A DNA stretch of 64,000 nt from Paraburkholderia panacisoli (GCF_008369935.1 NZ_VTUZ01000034.1:51387-115386); one strand, 5' to 3'. Shown: positions 35,990 to 44,603, counted from the stretch's first letter. Translations and numbers: made by a program. The notes: generated by a model from the sequence alone, not told the origin.

Positions 35990-37015
35990 ATGAGCCTTTC
36001 GCTGCCCACCCCCGAACCGGCCGCCCATGACGGGCGCCTCGGCGACATGCACGCGCCGCTGACGGCGCCGCGCAGGAAGTCGCTGGTCAACCCGGTGAAG
36101 ATCGCGCCTTACCTGTTTGTTGCTCCGTTTTTTCTGTTGTTCGGTTTGTTCATTGCCTTTCCGCTGCTGTTCTCGCTGTACCTGTCGTTCCAGAGCTGGG
36201 ATGCGACTGCGGGACTCGCCAGCATGAAGTGGGTGGGCCTGTCGAACTTCATCTTCACGCTCACCGACCCGTGGTACTGGAAATCCCTCTACAACACGGC
36301 GTCGATGGCGATCATGTCCGGCCTGCCGCAACACCTGATTGCGCTGCCGCTCGCGTTTTTCCTGCAGACCGCGTTTCGCCGCTGGCGCAATTTCGTCGTC
36401 GGTCTGTACTTCCTGCCGTTCATCACGTCGAGCGTGGCGATCGCGTTGATCTTTTCGTCGCTGTATTCGACCGACTTCGGCATGATCAATCTCGCCATTG
36501 CGGCGATCGGCAAGTTGCCGGGCCTGCACTGGATCGTCCCCGCTCATCCGATCGAATGGCTGTACAGCCCGCCCAGCGTCAAGCCGGCGGTGTCGCTGGT
36601 GATCTTCTGGCGTTATGTCGGCTGGAATACGGTGCTTTATCTCTCCGCGCTGCAAACCATTCCGAAGGATCTGTACGAGGCGGCGAAGATCGACGGCGCT
36701 AACGGCTGGCAGCAGTTCACGCGCATCACGATTCCGCTCATCAAGCCGATGATCTTCTTCGCGGTGACGCTGTCCATCATCGGCGGTCTGCAACTGTTCG
36801 AAGAGCCGTTCATCCTGCTGCCGAACGAGGGCATGGGCACGAGCCAGTCGGGCCTGACCACGGCGGTCTACATGTACCGCACGGCGTTCCACGACGGCGA
36901 TTTCGGTACCGCGAGTTCGATCGCGTGGCTGCTGTTCATCACGATTGCCGCGCTGATGTGGCTGAACACACGCATCTTTCACCGCAGCGGCATGAACGAG
37001 GAGAACCAGCGATGA
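35990..37015 (+). CDS. Sugar ABC transporter permease (MalF type)
   Basis: Encodes 341 residues with about six membrane segments. The EAA loop is visible as YEAAKIDGANGWQQFTRITI, which contacts the ATPase. The N-terminal 40 residues are hydrophilic and cytoplasmic. The next permease begins within its stop codon (ATGA). Confidence 0.92.
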   Translation: MSLSLPTPEPAAHDGRLGDMHAPLTAPRRKSLVNPVKIAPYLFVAPFFLLFGLFIAFPLLFSLYLSFQSWDATAGLASMKWVGLSNFIFTLTDPWYWKSLYNTASMAIMSGLPQHLIALPLAFFLQTAFRRWRNFVVGLYFLPFITSSVAIALIFSSLYSTDFGMINLAIAAIGKLPGLHWIVPAHPIEWLYSPPSVKPAVSLVIFWRYVGWNTVLYLSALQTIPKDLYEAAKIDGANGWQQFTRITIPLIKPMIFFAVTLSIIGGLQLFEEPFILLPNEGMGTSQSGLTTAVYMYRTAFHDGDFGTASSIAWLLFITIAALMWLNTRIFHRSGMNEENQR

Positions 37016-37842
37016 CACTGTCGAACAACAAGGCCCGCTATACCGGCTATGCGATCGTGATGGCGGGCGCGCTGCTGATGTTCTCGCCGTTCTACTTCAT
37101 GTTCGTGTTCGCGACGCACACCAGCTCCGAGATTTTCTCGATGCCGCCGCCGCTGTGGTGCGGCAGCGCGTTTCTGGACAACATGGCGTCGCTGATGCGG
37201 CACATTCCGTTCTGGCGCAACCTCGGCTGGAGCTTCTACACGGCGACGCTCCAGACATTGCTGACGCTGCTGGTCACGTCGATGGCGGGCTACGCGTTCG
37301 CAATGTACGAGTTCCGCTTCAAGAAGACACTGTTCGCGGTCGCGTTGACCGCGATGCTGGTGCCGCCGTTCCTCGGCATGATCCCGACCTTCATGACGAT
37401 GAACCTGCTGGGCTGGATCAACCAGCCGCGTGCTCTGTACGTGCCCGGCGCGGCCGCCGCGCTCGGCGTGTTCCTGATGCGCCAGTACGTTGCGTCGGCG
37501 ATACCGTCGGATCTCATCGAGGCGGCGCGCATCGACGGTTGCGGCGAATTCCGCATTTACTGGAGTGTGGTGCTGCCGCTGCTGGGACCGGCGCTGGGCA
37601 CGCTCGGGCTCATCAGCTTCATCCAGGCGTGGAACAACTTTCTGTCGGCGCTCGTCGTGCTGCGCTCGCCGTCCATGTACACGCTGCCGCTTGCGCTGCG
37701 CATCTTGCAGAGCCCGACCAATTCGGATTGGGGGGCGGTGATGGCGGGCTCGGCGGTCGCAGTGCTGCCGCTGCTCGTGCTGTTCGCGTTCACCTCACGC
37801 CGGCTGATCGACGGTCTGACGACCGGCGCGGTCAAGGCCTGA
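37012..37842 (+). CDS. Sugar ABC transporter permease (MalG type)
   Basis: Encodes 276 residues with six membrane segments. The EAA loop reads IEAARIDGCGEFRIYWSVVL. It pairs with the MalF-type permease encoded just upstream, whose stop codon it overlaps by 4 bp. The beta-glucosidase gene follows. Confidence 0.92.
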   Translation: MTLSNNKARYTGYAIVMAGALLMFSPFYFMFVFATHTSSEIFSMPPPLWCGSAFLDNMASLMRHIPFWRNLGWSFYTATLQTLLTLLVTSMAGYAFAMYEFRFKKTLFAVALTAMLVPPFLGMIPTFMTMNLLGWINQPRALYVPGAAAALGVFLMRQYVASAIPSDLIEAARIDGCGEFRIYWSVVLPLLGPALGTLGLISFIQAWNNFLSALVVLRSPSMYTLPLALRILQSPTNSDWGAVMAGSAVAVLPLLVLFAFTSRRLIDGLTTGAVKA

Positions 37843-37903
37843 AGCTGTTGCAAACGACTTACTTCGAGCCCTCACGGGCATGACAATCAGGACAACATCA
37901 TTC

Positions 37904-39241
37904 ATGTCGACATATCGTTTCAAAGAAGACTTCGTATGGGGCGTCGCCACCAGCTCCTATCAGATTGAAGGCGCAGCGCATGAAGACGGCCGCGGCCCTT
38001 CGATCTGGGACGCGTTCTGCAAAGTGCCGGGCAAGGTCGTGAACGGCGAGAACGGAGATGTCGCCTGCGATCACTACCATCGTCTCGAACAGGACCTCGA
38101 CATGATGGCCGACCTGGGCGTTCAGGCCTACCGCTTCTCGATCGCATGGCCCCGCGTTCAACCCGACGGCCGCGGCGCGTTCAACGAAAAAGGCCTGGCG
38201 TTCTACGAACGTCTCATCGACGGGCTGCTCAAGCGCGGCATCCAGCCGTTCGCGACGCTGTATCACTGGGACTTGCCGCTCGCGTTGCAGGAGACGCAAA
38301 ACGGCTGGGAAAACCGCGACACCGCTTATCGTTTCGCGGACTACGCGCGCAAGATTGGCAGCGTGCTCGGCGACCGTGTGGCGTCGATCGCCACGCATAA
38401 CGAGCCGTGGTGCACCGCGTGGCTAGGCAATGCGACCGGCTACTTCGCGCCGGGCAACGCGAGCCTGAAGCAGGCCGCGCACGTGTCGCACCATCTGCTG
38501 CTGTCGCATGGTCTTGCGTTGCAGGCTCTGCGCGCCGATGGCGTGAAGGCGCCGCTGGGCGTCGTGCTCAACCAGTCGCCCGCGCATGGCGCGACCGATT
38601 CACCCGAAGACCAGGCTGCCGCGTCGCTCGAATATGCGAAGTTCGTGAGCTGGTACATGGACCCGCTCTTCAAGGGCGAATATCCGGCCGAGGCGTTGCA
38701 GTGGTACGGCGCGAACGGCCCGCAAGAGGTGATTCGCGAGGGTGACTTCGGCATCATCGGCACGCCGATGGACTTCCTCGGCGTCAACTACTACACGCGG
38801 ATTTTCGCCAGCGCATCCGGTGACAAACGGCCGCCGGGCGTGCTCGGCTTCACGGACATGGACTGGGAAGTTTATCCGCAAGGCCTGACCGAATTGCTGA
38901 CGCAACTGAACGCGAATTACAAGCTGCCGCCCATCTACATCACCGAGAACGGCTGTGCGGCGAAGGACGTGCTGGAGAACGGCCGCGTGCGTGACATCGA
39001 ACGCGTCCGCTTTTACGACCTGCATCTCGCCGCGTTGTCGGATGCGGCGCAAAAGGGCGTCGACGTCGCCGGGTATTTCGCATGGAGCCTGATGGACAAC
39101 TTCGAATGGGCGTCCGGCTACGACAAGCGCTTCGGCATGGTGTACGTCGATTACGCGAGTCAGCAGCGCACGCCGAAAGACAGCGCGCACTGGTATCGGG
39201 ACGTGATTGCGCAACACGCCGGCGTGGCCACGCCGCGCTAG
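37904..39241 (+). CDS. GH1 beta-glucosidase
   Basis: Encodes about 445 residues, the normal GH1 length. The N-terminal signature FVWGVATSSYQIEGA, the acid/base glutamate in THNEPW (Glu167) and the nucleophile in ITENG (Glu348) are present. No signal peptide is seen, so it acts in the cytoplasm on imported cellobiose or aryl-beta-glucosides, releasing glucose. I chose ATG 37904 because AGGACA precedes it and the conserved start follows directly; ATG 37880 is in frame. It sits inside the ABC operon, between permeases and ATPase. Confidence 0.94.
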   Translation: MSTYRFKEDFVWGVATSSYQIEGAAHEDGRGPSIWDAFCKVPGKVVNGENGDVACDHYHRLEQDLDMMADLGVQAYRFSIAWPRVQPDGRGAFNEKGLAFYERLIDGLLKRGIQPFATLYHWDLPLALQETQNGWENRDTAYRFADYARKIGSVLGDRVASIATHNEPWCTAWLGNATGYFAPGNASLKQAAHVSHHLLLSHGLALQALRADGVKAPLGVVLNQSPAHGATDSPEDQAAASLEYAKFVSWYMDPLFKGEYPAEALQWYGANGPQEVIREGDFGIIGTPMDFLGVNYYTRIFASASGDKRPPGVLGFTDMDWEVYPQGLTELLTQLNANYKLPPIYITENGCAAKDVLENGRVRDIERVRFYDLHLAALSDAAQKGVDVAGYFAWSLMDNFEWASGYDKRFGMVYVDYASQQRTPKDSAHWYRDVIAQHAGVATPR

Positions 39242-39330
39242 AGCGAAGTCACCCGCATCGCAAACGCGCGACGTGCCTGAGGGCCGTGTCGCGCGGGAGC
39301 GCAAGCATAAGGATTCAGGAGAAGCTAACA

Positions 39331-40461
39331 ATGGGCGAACTCGTACTGCGCAACGTCGCCAAGACGTATGGTGAAGGGCCCCAGGTCATTCAAGGCATCG
39401 ATCTGCACATTCCGGACGGCCAGTTCACGGTCTTCGTCGGACCGTCCGGGTGCGGAAAGTCGACCATGCTGCGCATGATCGCCGGACTCGAATCGGTGAG
39501 CGGCGGCGACATTCTGATCGACGGCGTGCGGGTCAACGACCTGCAGCCCGCCGATCGCGGCATTTCGATGGTATTCCAGAGCTACGCGCTCTATCCGCAT
39601 ATGACGGTCGCGGAAAACATGGGCTTCTCGCTGAAGCTGTCGGGCAAGTCCAGGCAGGAAGTGCGTGAAGCGGTCGGACGTGCCGCAGAGATTTTGCAGA
39701 TCAATCACCTGCTCGAACGCAAGCCCAAGGCGCTCTCGGGCGGCCAGCGGCAACGCGTAGCGATCGGGCGGGCGATCGTGCGCAAGCCGCGCGTGTTCCT
39801 GTTCGACGAACCGCTATCGAATCTCGACGCGGCGCTGCGCGTGCAGATGCGAATCGAACTCGCGAAGCTGCACCGCGAACTCGGCACGACGATGATCTAC
39901 GTGACGCACGATCAGGTCGAGGCTATGACGCTGGGCGAGAAAATCGTCGTCTTCAACAAGGGGCATATCGAGCAGATCGGCGCGCCGCTCGACCTGTACG
40001 ACCGGCCGGCGAATCGCTTCGTCGGCGGCTTTATCGGTTCGCCGCAGATGAACATGCTGCCCGCCGCGCTCGTATCGCACAGCGACACGCAAACCGTCAT
40101 CACGCTCGGCGGGAGCGGCGACCAGATCGTGTTGCCGGGCCGCCCGGGCCGCTCGCTCACCGGCAAGCTGACGCTCGGGGTGCGCGCCGAGCATCTCGGC
40201 ATCGGCGCACCGGGCGAAGGGCTTTCCGCGCGTGTCGAACTGGTCGAGCATCTGGGCGACGTATCGCTTTTGCACGCTCACCTCGATGGTGCGGGTCAGG
40301 CGATTTCGCTGAAGCTCGACAAGAAGGATGCGCAACACGCGGTCGGCGCGCGGATCGGCATCAAGCTGGAGGCTTCGGCGGCCACGCTGTTCGATGCGAA
40401 CGGCGCGGCGGTCGCGTTCGAACGCAGTGAAGTGGGAGGACATCTTCAGGCAGTGGTTTGA
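39331..40461 (+). CDS. Sugar ABC transporter ATPase (UgpC/MalK type)
   Basis: Encodes 376 residues. Walker A (GPSGCGKST) is near residue 37, the signature LSGGQRQRVAIGRAI near 135, and Walker B (VFLFDEPLSNLDA) near 155. The C-terminal third is the MalK-type TOBE regulatory domain. CAGGAG precedes the ATG. It closes the first sugar operon. A short sequence resembling its last 28 codons recurs at 41146-41229, again just upstream of a nearly identical antitoxin gene. Confidence 0.94.
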   Translation: MGELVLRNVAKTYGEGPQVIQGIDLHIPDGQFTVFVGPSGCGKSTMLRMIAGLESVSGGDILIDGVRVNDLQPADRGISMVFQSYALYPHMTVAENMGFSLKLSGKSRQEVREAVGRAAEILQINHLLERKPKALSGGQRQRVAIGRAIVRKPRVFLFDEPLSNLDAALRVQMRIELAKLHRELGTTMIYVTHDQVEAMTLGEKIVVFNKGHIEQIGAPLDLYDRPANRFVGGFIGSPQMNMLPAALVSHSDTQTVITLGGSGDQIVLPGRPGRSLTGKLTLGVRAEHLGIGAPGEGLSARVELVEHLGDVSLLHAHLDGAGQAISLKLDKKDAQHAVGARIGIKLEASAATLFDANGAAVAFERSEVGGHLQAVV

Positions 40462-40522
40462 CGAGATTGATGATGAAGATCCGGCCGTGACCTGTAGCCG
40501 GTTCGGCTCGATTCCAAATAAA

Positions 40523-40738
40523 TAGCCGTATGGATTGTCTGGGTGGAGAGCGCAATGGAAAAGAGAGTATCGAAAACCATTTTCAAGTCCAGGGCATGCG
40601 AACTGTTCAGGCAGGTCGAGATGTTGGGTGAAACCGTGGTTGTCACGGACCGCGGCCAACCCACCATCGAGATCCGGCCGTACTGCAGCAAGGAGTCGAA
40701 TCCACTCGAACTGTTGCGCGCGTCGATCGTGCATTTCG
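40523..40738 (+). repeat. Direct repeat copy 1 (antitoxin leader and gene)
   Basis: About 215 bp closely resemble 41281-41496, offset 758 bp. The repeat covers the leader (TTGTCTGGGTGGAGAGCGCA) and about the first 60 antitoxin codons, then ends sharply. Confidence 0.85.
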
Positions 40739-40788
40739 ATGCCAGGCAGGCCTCCCAGCCGGATTGGGCGGAACGGGAGGAGTCGTGA
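40555..40788 (+). CDS. Phd/VapB-type antitoxin, copy without a toxin
   Basis: Encodes 77 residues of the Phd/YefM-like antitoxin family: RVSKTIFKSRACELFRQVEM and TVVVTDRGQPTIEIRPY form the DNA-binding part. The first 60 or so residues are almost identical to those of the antitoxin at 41313, but the C-terminal toxin-binding tail (DARQASQPDWAEREES) is different. No toxin frame follows; the next 250 bp are non-coding. GGAGAG precedes the ATG. It appears to be an orphan duplicate that may still bind the paralogue's operator. Confidence 0.8.
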   Translation: MEKRVSKTIFKSRACELFRQVEMLGETVVVTDRGQPTIEIRPYCSKESNPLELLRASIVHFDARQASQPDWAEREES

Positions 40789-40846
40789 GTGCGCCCGCCA
40801 GGCTTGCCGGATACGGAGGCTTATCTCATGGTGTTCGACATGCATT

Positions 40847-40862
40847 TAACGTTAGCGCTACC
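40847..40862. promoter_or_regulatory. TAACGTTA-type LacI operator, stranded copy
   Basis: TAACGTTAGCGCTACC matches the operator next to the LacI gene start (TAACGTTAGCGATACC at 43010-43025) with one difference. No gene starts downstream of it, which suggests a displaced promoter remnant. Confidence 0.6.
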
Positions 40863-41012
40863 ATAGGATTTACGGTGCGATATTACTCGAACCTTGCAAC
40901 TTGCTTTCTTCCTGCCAAGCCCCGCTGCGCGCCCCTTGGCGGCGCGTTGAGACGGATTCGGCAGACTAGGTAAACTCCGCATGGCGGCGCCTTGAGCGCG
41001 CGACTAACATGT

Positions 41013-41036
41013 TCTAACGTTATGGATAACGTTAGA
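41013..41036. promoter_or_regulatory. Paired TAACGTTA operator, stranded copy
   Basis: TCTAACGTTA (41013-41022) and TAACGTTAGA (41027-41036) form perfect 10-bp arms around TGGA. It belongs to the same operator family as the sites at 43010 and 43180-43199, but here only a gene fragment and an antitoxin follow. Confidence 0.6.
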
Positions 41037-41145
41037 AGTTTTCTTCTAATTCGCCTCACGAGGGCGGATATCGGTCAGGGCCATCCGATCACCATCGAGC
41101 TGACGCTCGGGCCGCATGAGGGCGCACAGCATCTCCTCATCAATT

Positions 41146-41229
41146 GCAATGTTCGAGCCGAACGATGTCGCGCTGGCGTTTGAAGGTATGGAAGCGGGAG
41201 AGGGCTTCCCGGCAGTAGTTGAAGGTTGA
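41146..41229 (+). pseudogene. Possible C-terminal remnant of a second UgpC-type ATPase
   Basis: A 27-codon frame (AMFEPNDVALAFEGMEAGEG, then FPAVVEG and stop) resembles the last residues of the ATPase ending at 40461 (ATLFDANGAAVAFERSEVGG). Both are followed, after 83-93 bp, by the same antitoxin. It seems to be the end of a lost transporter operon. The match is short, hence modest confidence. Confidence 0.4.
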
Positions 41230-41280
41230 TAACGAATATCTGGCCGCGAACCGCAAAGCGTTTCGGCCCGATCCAAAAAA

Positions 41281-41496
41281 TAGCGGTATGAATTGTCTGG
41301 GTGGAGAGCGCAATGGAAAAGAGAGTATCGAAGGCCATCTTCAAGTCCAGGGCATGTGAATTGTTCCGGCAGGTGGAGATGCTGGGGGAGACGGTTGTCG
41401 TCACCGACCGTGGGCAACCCACAATCGAGATCAGGCCTTATCGCAACAAGCAGGAGAATCCGCTTGAGCTGTTGCGGGCTTCGATCGTGCATTTCA
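41281..41496 (+). repeat. Direct repeat copy 2 (antitoxin leader and gene)
   Basis: Second copy of the repeat at 40523-40738. This one continues into the intact antitoxin-toxin pair. Confidence 0.85.
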
Positions 41497-41546
41497 ATAT
41501 GAAGCACTCACCCGTGCCGGCCGTGTCGGAGCCGGAAGAGCGATGA
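41313..41546 (+). CDS. Phd/VapB-type antitoxin paired with a PIN toxin
   Basis: Encodes 77 residues. The N-terminal Phd-like DNA-binding region matches the orphan copy 758 bp upstream; the C-terminus (NMKHSPVPAVSEPEER) is specific to this copy and presumably wraps the toxin. The toxin ATG overlaps its stop (ATGA), the standard layout of type II toxin-antitoxin operons. GGAGAG precedes the start. Confidence 0.88.
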   Translation: MEKRVSKAIFKSRACELFRQVEMLGETVVVTDRGQPTIEIRPYRNKQENPLELLRASIVHFNMKHSPVPAVSEPEER

Positions 41547-41932
41547 TTACGCTCGACACGCTTGCGCTGGTGTGCTGGCTGGGCAGGCAGAAAGCGTTGA
41601 GCCAGGCCGCGCACGATGCGATAGATCGGGAACTGGATGGCGGCGAGATCCTGATTTCGGCGATCAGCGCGCTCGAAATCGCGGAGTTCGTCAAGGACGG
41701 CCGGCTCGGACTGTCAATGGACGCGCGCAGCTGGCTGTCCACTTTCGTGTCGATGGAAGGGGTGCGCATGGTCCCGGTGGACACCGAAATCGCCTTGCGC
41801 GCGGCGACGCTCTCGCCTGCGCTGACTTCGCACCAGCGGTTGATCGTCGCCACCGCCCGCACGTTCGGCGGCGCGCTCGTCACCTCGGACGCGAAGGTGC
41901 GCGCGTCGACTTACGTGGAGACGATCTGGTGA
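41543..41932 (+). CDS. VapC-like PIN-domain toxin
   Basis: Encodes 129 residues of the PIN ribonuclease fold. The first acidic residue (Asp5 in MITLDT), the second (Glu in ISALEIAEF) and the last (Asp in LVTSDAKVR) are visible. The motif that normally reads DPxDRLIVATA is TSHQRLIVATA here, so the third acidic residue is replaced by Gln. Activity may therefore be reduced. PIN toxins cleave tRNA or rRNA. The gene overlaps its antitoxin by 4 bp and the convergent LacI gene by 22 bp. Confidence 0.88.
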   Translation: MITLDTLALVCWLGRQKALSQAAHDAIDRELDGGEILISAISALEIAEFVKDGRLGLSMDARSWLSTFVSMEGVRMVPVDTEIALRAATLSPALTSHQRLIVATARTFGGALVTSDAKVRASTYVETIW

Positions 41933-42990
41933 CGCGCGCGGCGGCGCTGTTTGGTGCGAACCGGTCCGGTGGAGTCGCGCACCACCAGCTCCGCCGGCAG
42001 CGTGATGCGCTGCGAGGCCGCGCCGATGCCGGCGATCTGCGCGAGCAACGTATTGACCGCCGAGCGCGCCATTTGCTGGAACGGTTGGCGGATCGTCGTG
42101 AGCGCCGGGTGAAATTGCTCCGACATCGGAATGTCGTCGAAGCCGATCACCGAGATGTCGTCCGGCACGCGCAAGCCCGCTTCCCTGATCGCGGCGATCA
42201 CACCGAATGCGCTTTGATCGTTCGCCGTGAAAATGGCGGTGGGCGGCTCCGCGAGATCGAGCAGGTCGAAGGTCACGTCGAACGCCATCATCTGCGAGAG
42301 ATCGCCGGCCGCGACCAGCGAATCTTCGCGCGGCAGCCCGAGGCGGGCCAGCGTGTCGCGATAACCACGCTGCCTGTCGCGTACGCCTTCGATCGTTTCG
42401 TCACCCGCGAGGAACGCGATCCGCTTGTGACCGAGTTGCGCCAGATGCTCGACCGCGAGGCACGCGCCTCCGTAGTTGTCGACCGATACCGACGGAAAAC
42501 CGGTCAGCGTGCCGCGCTGATCGACGACGACGACCGGCACCTTGGCGGTTGCGAGCGCTTCGAGACACAGCGACTCGCGCGGGAGAATCGCCAGGATGCC
42601 ATCCGAGAATTGCTGGATCAGACCTAGCAGATCGTGATGTGTATGGCGGTCCTCGTCGAATACGGTGTAGACCAGCATCTCGCAGCCCGCGCCGCGCGCG
42701 GCGCGGCCAGCGCCGAGGATCAGCTCGCTGGAGAACTGCGTGTCGAGCGTGGGCGTGATGATGCCGATGATGCCGTTGCGGCCGCCCGAGAGCTTCTGCG
42801 CGGTACGGTTCACCACGTAGCCGATATCCGACGCGATTCTGAGCACTTCGTCGCGGGTCTCCCGCGACACGCCCGGACGGCCATTGAGCGCGCGCGAAGC
42901 GGTCATTTGCGACACGCCGGCGAGCTTGGCGACGTGCTCGAGCGTAGGGGTCTGCTTTGCCATGCGTGACGAGGGAGTGCGAGAGGTCAT
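41911..42990 (-). CDS. LacI-family regulator of the second ABC operon
   Basis: Encodes 359 residues. Helix-turn-helix LEHVAKLAGVSQMTASRALNG and the effector domain (GIIGIITPTLDTQFSSELIL to SVIGFDDIPMSEQFHPALTT) are complete. It is divergent from the second sugar-transporter operon, and TAACGTTA palindromes lie on both sides of the shared promoter region. It therefore likely represses itself and that operon. ATG 42990 is used; ATG 42963 also precedes the domain. Its 3' end overlaps the PIN toxin gene. Confidence 0.92.
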   Translation of the reverse strand: MTSRTPSSRMAKQTPTLEHVAKLAGVSQMTASRALNGRPGVSRETRDEVLRIASDIGYVVNRTAQKLSGGRNGIIGIITPTLDTQFSSELILGAGRAARGAGCEMLVYTVFDEDRHTHHDLLGLIQQFSDGILAILPRESLCLEALATAKVPVVVVDQRGTLTGFPSVSVDNYGGACLAVEHLAQLGHKRIAFLAGDETIEGVRDRQRGYRDTLARLGLPREDSLVAAGDLSQMMAFDVTFDLLDLAEPPTAIFTANDQSAFGVIAAIREAGLRVPDDISVIGFDDIPMSEQFHPALTTIRQPFQQMARSAVNTLLAQIAGIGAASQRITLPAELVVRDSTGPVRTKQRRRARHQIVST

Positions 42991-43007
42991 GTCGAAATCG
43001 ACTCGTT

Positions 43008-43019
43008 GCTAACGTTAGC
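43008..43019. promoter_or_regulatory. LacI operator beside the regulator start
   Basis: GCTAACGTTAGC is a perfect 12-bp palindrome 18 bp upstream of the regulator start codon, positioned for autoregulation. Confidence 0.75.
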
Positions 43020-43179
43020 GATACCGTTTATATACAATCCATTCTACCAGAACCCGTTTCGGTTGCAGCCCGTGAAAGCCCGAGCAGCCACTTAACCTTT
43101 TGCAGTATGCAAGACCCGTAGCAAAAACACCAGGTAAAATCCCGCATAGCGACAGTTCACGCAGAAGCCTAACATTCGC

Positions 43180-43199
43180 TAACGTTAAGGCTAACGTTA
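43180..43199. promoter_or_regulatory. Tandem LacI operators before the second ABC operon
   Basis: Two TAACGTTA boxes (43180-43187 and 43192-43199) are spaced 12 bp start to start, about 46 bp before the binding-protein gene. Confidence 0.75.
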
Positions 43200-43244
43200 A
43201 ACGTTTGGGTTGGTATTCCAATATTCACGAGAGGGGACACAAAC

Positions 43245-44543
43245 ATGGCGTACCCGGCTTTTTTTAAAGCGCGGTCAGTTGTCGGCGCCACGGCGCTCGT
43301 ATGCTCGTTGTCGGCAGTCGTATCGACAAGCGCGTTCGCACAGTCTGGCAAGACAATTACCGAGTGGGACCAGCAGACCAACGTCACGTCGAGCAAGGTG
43401 CTCCGGGATGCGGCAGACCGCTTCGAGCATCAGAACCCCGGCTACAAGGTCGAGGACTCGCACGTCCTTAACGAAGCATACAAGACCAAGCTGAAAGTCG
43501 CGTTCGGCGCGGGCGAGCCGCCTTGCGTGTTCGAGTCGTGGGGCGGTGGTCCGCTGCACGAATATGTGAAGGCCGGCCAGGTGGTCGACCTGACGCCGTA
43601 TCTGCAGAAAGACCCGGCTTATCGTGACCGCTTCCTGTCCACTTCGTGGCACGCGGTGACGTACGACAACAAGGCGTATGGCGTGGCGGCGGAAAATGCG
43701 TCCGCGGCAGTGATCTTCTACAACAAGGAACTGTTCAAGCAATACAACCTGACGCCGCCGCAAACCTGGGATCAGCTGATGCACGTCGTGCAGGTGCTGA
43801 CTTCGCATGGCATCGCGCCGTTTGCGCTGAGCAACAAGAACAAGTGGACCGGCTCGATGTACTACATGTACCTCGTCGACCGGCTCGGCGGCCCTGAAGT
43901 GTTCCGCAAGGCAGTGGACCGCGCGCCGGGCGGCAGCTTCGCTGACCCGGTTTTCGTCGAAGCAGGCAAGTACATCCAGCAGTTGGTGAAGGCCGGCGCG
44001 TTCGCGCAGGGCTACAACGGGCTTGACTATGACGTGGGCGCATCGCGTCGTTTGCTGTATTCGGGCCGCGCCGCGATGGAATTGATGGGCGGCTGGGAAG
44101 CGTCGACGATCCAGAACGAAAATCCGGCATTTTCCAGCAAGGTCGATTTCTTCCCGTTCCCGAGCATGCCGGGCGGCAAGGGCGATCCGCGCGATGTGAT
44201 CGGCACCGTCGGCGACGGCTTCATGAGCATCTCGACGGAATGCAAGGACCCGCAGGCGGCGTTCAAGCTGATTCAGACGATGACCGACGACACGTCGATG
44301 CAGGGCCGCGTGGTCGACAAGAAGATTCCGCCGGTCAAGAACATCAGCATTTCCGATCCGTTCCTGAAGCGCCTGCAAGAGTTGATCGCGAACGCGCCGA
44401 ACGTGCAGCTGTGGTACGACCAGGAGTTGCCGCCGAAACTGGGCGAGCTGCACAAGGATACGTCGCAGGCGTTGTTCGGCCTGTCGGTGACGCCTGAAGC
44501 CGCTGCACAGCAAATGGAAGCCGCCGCGAAGGCGGGAAGCTAA
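43245..44543 (+). CDS. Sugar ABC transporter substrate-binding protein
   Basis: Encodes 432 residues with a signal peptide (cleavage near TSAFAQS). It is a family 1 extracellular binding protein (ADRFEHQNPGYKVEDSHV, FYNKELFKQYNLTPPQTWDQ, AMELMGGWEASTIQ). GAGAGGGG precedes the ATG. It opens an operon with two permeases and an ATPase, with a GH3 glycosidase and oxidative pentose genes further on, so xylo-oligosaccharides or a related glycoside are likely ligands. A perfect 10-bp hairpin follows. Confidence 0.92.
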   Translation: MAYPAFFKARSVVGATALVCSLSAVVSTSAFAQSGKTITEWDQQTNVTSSKVLRDAADRFEHQNPGYKVEDSHVLNEAYKTKLKVAFGAGEPPCVFESWGGGPLHEYVKAGQVVDLTPYLQKDPAYRDRFLSTSWHAVTYDNKAYGVAAENASAAVIFYNKELFKQYNLTPPQTWDQLMHVVQVLTSHGIAPFALSNKNKWTGSMYYMYLVDRLGGPEVFRKAVDRAPGGSFADPVFVEAGKYIQQLVKAGAFAQGYNGLDYDVGASRRLLYSGRAAMELMGGWEASTIQNENPAFSSKVDFFPFPSMPGGKGDPRDVIGTVGDGFMSISTECKDPQAAFKLIQTMTDDTSMQGRVVDKKIPPVKNISISDPFLKRLQELIANAPNVQLWYDQELPPKLGELHKDTSQALFGLSVTPEAAAQQMEAAAKAGS

Positions 44544-44562
44544 CCCGTAGTCTGAAGAGGAG

Positions 44563-44592
44563 CCCGGCCCGCGTCGTTCGATGCGGGCCGGG
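44563..44592 (+). other. Intercistronic hairpin after the binding-protein gene
   Basis: CCCGGCCCGC (44563-44572) and GCGGGCCGGG (44583-44592) form a perfect stem without a U-tract, in the same place as the hairpin in the first ABC operon. Confidence 0.65.
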
Positions 44593-44603
44593 ACACACGA
44601 TCT

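Noticed and set aside
34321..36090. 589-codon minus-strand frame opposite the first ABC operon
   Set aside because: Antisense composition, no domain, and fully covered by well-supported plus-strand genes.
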